Shown here: one piece after another, positions 6,359 to 7,917 of the stretch
How the letters are laid out: every line of letters starts with the position of its first letter
How positions within the stretch are numbered: the stretch's first letter is position 1
Assembly: GCA_028687395.1 (NCBI GenBank)
Contig: JAQUAE010000069.1
Location: 1 to 7,917, forward strand
Direction: 5' to 3'
DNA length: 7,917 bases
Origin: Anaerolineales bacterium
Lineage (GTDB): Bacteria; Chloroflexota; Anaerolineae; Anaerolineales; UBA4823
Position numbers and translations under genes: made by a program
The notes under the pieces: model-generated
Seen by the model: only the letters and a program-made list of their open reading frames with translations
What the model was told of the DNA's origin: nothing
The model's database searches: none

Positions 6359-7087
6359 TCAGTCCAGATCGACGTTCATGTGGACGCGGGCGAAGTCGCT
6401 CCTCAGAAAGTCTTGTGTGTATTGGATGGGCATCCCGCTTTCGCCGCTGTAGATGGTGCGGGTGAGCATCAGCAAGGGTGAACCCTCCTCGACGCGGAGC
6501 TGGCGAGCGATGGTCTCGTTCGCCGCCACCGCCTCGACCGTTTGCGAGATGCGCCCCGGATTGGCATGATAGACCTTGACCAACAAGTCGAACAACGAGG
6601 TCTTCTCCAGGTCCCACTCTTCCAGTTCGGGGCAACGCGAGCATGGAAAAAAACTGCGCTCCAGGATGACTGGAACGCGGTTGGCTAAACGCAGGATGAC
6701 GACGCGATAAAGGGGGTGGCCGATCTCGACCGCGAGCTGCTCGGCCAGGCGGCGGCTGGCAACCACCTCGCTGAATTCCAAGAGCTGGCTGCTGGTCGCC
6801 AGATTGCGGTCCTGGATCGCTTTGACGTTGTCCACAAATTCGTGGGATTCATAGGTGACACGCGGGCGCGCCACATACGTGCCCGAGCCATGTCGGCGCT
6901 CTAACAACCCCTCGCTGACCAGCTCGGTGAGCGCGCGGCGAACCGTCATGCGACTGACCCCCAACTCTTCGCTGAACTCGCGCTCGGATTGGATCTTCGT
7001 GTCTGGGGAGAGCTTCCCAGAGAGGATCAATTCAGCGATGTGTTCCTGGATTTGTACGTAAAGCGGCTTGTTAAGGCCACTGTTCAT
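6359..7087 (-). CDS. GntR-family transcriptional regulator, HutC/UTRA type
   Basis: From the ATG at 7087 this is 242 residues. The N-terminal winged helix (about 6-73) is classic GntR: PLYVQIQEHIAE.ILSGKL, SEREFSEELGVSRMTVRRAL and LVSEGLLERRHGSGTYV. A UTRA ligand-binding domain follows (about 90-235), visible in the LAVEIGHPLYRVVILRLANR, VPVILERSFFPC, AVAANETIARQL and SPLLMLTRTIYSGESGMPIQYTQ segments. Such proteins are usually repressors released by a pathway metabolite such as a sugar phosphate, histidine-pathway intermediate or fatty acid. The start at 7087 is chosen because AGGGA lies 9 nt upstream and PLY normally lies within the first 10-15 residues; the in-frame ATG at 7105 has no ribosome binding site. 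It lies 153 nt ahead of the permease on the same strand. Repeated TGGTATA elements upstream, one overlapping the start codon, point to autoregulation. Confidence 0.94.
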   Translation of the reverse strand: MNSGLNKPLYVQIQEHIAELILSGKLSPDTKIQSEREFSEELGVSRMTVRRALTELVSEGLLERRHGSGTYVARPRVTYESHEFVDNVKAIQDRNLATSSQLLEFSEVVASRRLAEQLAVEIGHPLYRVVILRLANRVPVILERSFFPCSRCPELEEWDLEKTSLFDLLVKVYHANPGRISQTVEAVAANETIARQLRVEEGSPLLMLTRTIYSGESGMPIQYTQDFLRSDFARVHMNVDLD

Positions 7088-7094
7088 ATACCAC
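7085..7094 (-). promoter_or_regulatory. Candidate GntR operator half-site over the gntR start
   Basis: The minus strand reads GTGGTATATG at 7094-7085, overlapping the regulator's start codon. The same 10-mer occurs on the plus strand at 7345-7354. Binding here would block both transcription and initiation of the regulator gene, consistent with autoregulation (inference). Confidence 0.4.
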
Positions 7095-7114
7095 TTTCCC
7101 TGCATTTCATAAAA

Positions 7115-7132
7115 TTGTGCTGATTAACACAA
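7115..7132. repeat. Imperfect palindrome upstream of the GntR regulator gene
   Basis: TTGTG (7115-7119) and CACAA (7128-7132) form a 5-bp inverted repeat with an 8-nt A/T-rich centre, 28-45 nt upstream of the regulator ATG. The right arm reads TTGTGT on the minus strand and could serve as a -35 element. It may be an operator for this or another regulator, or simply promoter sequence. Confidence 0.25.
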
Positions 7133-7139
7133 ATGGTTC

Positions 7140-7157
7140 GTGGTATATCTGGTACCA
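7140..7157 (+). promoter_or_regulatory. Candidate GntR operator: GTGGTATAT next to palindromic TGGTACCA
   Basis: GTGGTATAT (7140-7148) is followed two bases later by the perfect 8-bp palindrome TGGTACCA (7150-7157). The TGGTATA half faces the inverted copy at 7087-7093, giving TATACCAC...GTGGTATA with a 45-nt spacer. GT...AC arms are characteristic of HutC-type GntR operators (family knowledge). Binding by this particular regulator is inferred from proximity. Confidence 0.42.
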
Positions 7158-7344
7158 ATCGCGCGCTTATTCGGGATTTTAAACAGCCAAAACGAGGGAA
7201 AAATCACTCAATCGAGTGCTTTTCGGGGCAAAATCAGGCGTATTATACACTATCTACCCCGGAAAATCAAGCGTTTCCCGCAGATGGGGGCCCAAAGCGG
7301 CTTATTTTGTGCCCACTTGTGCTATGTGCCCCAGTATTGCCAAA
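7158..7344. other. Gene-free stretch between operator-like sites
   Basis: No ORF here has a ribosome binding site or a recognisable product. Visible small structures are a 5-bp inverted repeat CACTC/GAGTG (7205-7209 and 7214-7218) followed by CTTTTC, which could be a weak terminator, and three spaced TGTGC words at 7308-7329. The stretch is richer in A/T than its surroundings and reads as regulatory or decayed sequence. Confidence 0.35.
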
Positions 7345-7362
7345 GTGGTATATGGTATATCT
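7345..7362 (+). promoter_or_regulatory. Tandem TGGTATA half-sites upstream of the SDR-like remnant
   Basis: TGGTATA occurs twice back to back (7346-7352 and 7353-7359) inside GTGGTATATGGTATATCT. It shares the 9-mers GTGGTATAT and GGTATATCT with the site at 7140-7150. It lies 38 nt before the ATG of the dehydrogenase-like fragment, where an operator for a vanished divergent gene would be expected. Confidence 0.4.
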
Positions 7363-7399
7363 CGCCCACTCCGCCAGCCCATCCAGCGTATATCCCACT

Positions 7400-7480
7400 A
7401 TGACCAAACGCTTTCAGAACAAAGCGGTGCTCATCACCAGCGCCGCCCTCCTGGCGGATGGCGGCAACACTGCACAATAA
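7400..7480 (+). pseudogene. Possible N-terminal remnant of a short-chain dehydrogenase/reductase (SDR)
   Basis: A 26-codon ORF starts MTKRFQNKAVLIT and continues SAALLADGGNTAQ before TAA. SDR enzymes commonly begin with F.NKVALITGAA.GIG.ATA, so the first beta strand, the following AA and the final TAQ all line up. The Gly-rich NAD(P)-binding motif is spoiled: Ser replaces the first Gly, and the spacing before the last Gly is one residue long. The usual 250-residue body is absent; unrelated promoter sequence follows at once. No ribosome binding site precedes the ATG. It most likely marks a deleted, once divergent gene of the GntR locus, where an oxidoreductase would fit a sugar or polyol pathway. 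The match is short, so chance resemblance cannot be excluded. Confidence 0.33.
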
Positions 7481-7508
7481 GTCCCCCCGTCGAACGGGCA
7501 AAAGCATA

Positions 7509-7537
7509 TTGATTTTCGCGCCGGAATCCTTTATAAA
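7509..7537 (+). promoter_or_regulatory. Sigma-70 type promoter of the EF-Tu domain-2-like gene
   Basis: TTGATT (7509-7514) and TATAAA (7532-7537) are separated by exactly 17 nt, close to the sigma-70 optimum. Transcription would start near 7544 and give a leader of roughly 140 nt before the ATG at 7683. No competing promoter of similar quality is visible in the rightward direction. Confidence 0.6.
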
Positions 7538-7553
7538 GAGAATAGAGAAAACA

Positions 7554-7656
7554 GGTCAAGCGAGGGGATGGCCTCGCATGACCCCCAGGGAACCGTCCCG
7601 TGCGCGGCGAGCGCCTGCGCCTCAGCGCAATCCGGCAAGCCGGGTGGGGATGGGTC
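7554..7656 (+). ncRNA. Hairpin-rich 5' leader, candidate cis-regulatory RNA
   Basis: Four successive hairpins can be drawn in the leader. The first is GGTCA-A-GCGAGG pairing with CCTCGC-A-TGACC (7554-7583, 11 bp, one A.A mismatch, 6-nt loop). The second is GGGA/TCCC (7588-7599). The third is GCGCGGC against GCC-T-GCGC (7602-7620). The fourth is CCGG-CAAG-CCGG (7632-7643). GACCC at 7580-7584 could instead pair with GGGTC at 7652-7656, which would open the first hairpin and give two exclusive folds. I could not match it to a riboswitch class by its conserved core (SAM, TPP, FMN, cobalamin, c-di-GMP, Mn and fluoride cores were considered). It may be a leader with regulatory folding or merely structured GC-rich sequence. 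Confidence 0.4.
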
Positions 7657-7682
7657 TTGATTCGCTGGAAAGGAGCGCCAAC

Positions 7683-7917
7683 ATGGAAACACCCATTGGC
7701 AAAGTAGTCCACTATTACGACCGGATTGGCGTCGCTGTGCTGCAATTGAGCGACGACCTCAAAGTCGGCGATTTCGTCCACATCCTGGGGCGCACGACGG
7801 ACTTCACCCAGCCGGTCGCCTCAATGGAGATCGAGCACCGCAAAGTCCAGGCGGTGCCGGCCGGGGAAGTGGCGCTGCTGGTCGTCGCTCCGGCGCGCGC
7901 CGGGGACGTCGTGTTCA
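7683..7917 (+). CDS. Free-standing EF-Tu/EF-G domain-2-like protein, 3' end cut off
   Basis: Seventy-eight codons are readable, beginning METPIGKVVHYYDRIGVAV and running off the window. The pattern matches small 'translation elongation factor-like' proteins of roughly 80-90 residues: GKV.HYYDKIGVAV, then L.VGD..HI.G.TTDF.Q.V.SM.IEH, then a late GD. These consist only of the beta-barrel domain 2 of translation GTPases. The visible G domain motifs of a true elongation factor are absent, and the ORF starts directly in the barrel, so this is not a fragment of tuf. Function is not established for the family. AAAGGAG (7669-7675) sits 7 nt upstream of the ATG, an excellent ribosome binding site. It is transcribed away from the GntR locus behind its own promoter and a structured leader, so it is probably unrelated to the leftward operon. 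It should end within a few codons past the edge. Confidence 0.85.
   Translation, partial: METPIGKVVHYYDRIGVAVLQLSDDLKVGDFVHILGRTTDFTQPVASMEIEHRKVQAVPAGEVALLVVAPARAGDVVF

Noticed and set aside
7133..7399. Plus-strand ORF reading through the operator region into the SDR-like fragment
   Set aside because: The part before 7400 has no ribosome binding site and a composition unlike the neighbouring proteins, and it covers repeated operator-like elements. Only the segment from the ATG at 7400 resembles a protein family.
7088..7682. Searched for tRNA, 4.5S/6S RNA, RNase P RNA, CRISPR repeats and transposon ends
   Set aside because: No cloverleaf, no conserved core motifs, no regularly spaced repeats and no terminal inverted repeats with a target duplication were seen.

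Overview
The window reads as a chromosomal stretch of a GC-rich, non-model bacterium. No rRNA, tRNA, CRISPR array or transposase is visible to fix the taxonomy. The gene mix would fit Chloroflexota (Anaerolineae-like), but that is inference only. It includes a free-standing EF-Tu domain-2-like mini-protein, a membrane-anchored DsbA-like thioredoxin, a HutC-type GntR regulator and an FGGY kinase beside a metallophosphoesterase and a nucleotidyltransferase-fold protein.

Seven genes run leftward on the minus strand, in transcription order: a GntR/UTRA regulator (7087-6359), an APC-family permease (6205-4595), a calcineurin-like metallophosphoesterase (4522-3551), an AbiEii/MNT-like nucleotidyltransferase-fold protein (3463-2681), an FGGY carbohydrate kinase (2597-1065), a two-TM protein with a degenerate NERD-like domain (1068-358), and the 5' end of a membrane-anchored DsbA/thioredoxin-4-like protein (262 to the left edge). 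Gaps from the permease to the kinase are 70-90 nt, and the kinase and NERD-like genes overlap by ATGA, so one long co-transcribed unit with internal hairpins is plausible. The last gene has its own extended -10 promoter and probably starts a separate unit.

The right end is a 595-nt region without an intact gene (7088-7682). It holds four copies of TGGTATA, probably operator half-sites for the GntR protein, and a 26-codon ORF that looks like the decayed N-terminus of a short-chain dehydrogenase. It also holds a near-consensus sigma-70 promoter (TTGATT, 17 nt, TATAAA) and a roughly 140-nt hairpin-rich leader. That leader precedes the rightward gene for the EF-Tu domain-2-like protein, which is cut by the window edge.

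Working model (inference): the GntR/UTRA protein senses a metabolite and controls a locus that imports a small nitrogenous or polyol-like solute through the APC permease and phosphorylates it with the FGGY kinase. The phosphoesterase and the nucleotidyltransferase-fold protein act on the same or a linked intermediate. The substrate cannot be named from sequence alone.
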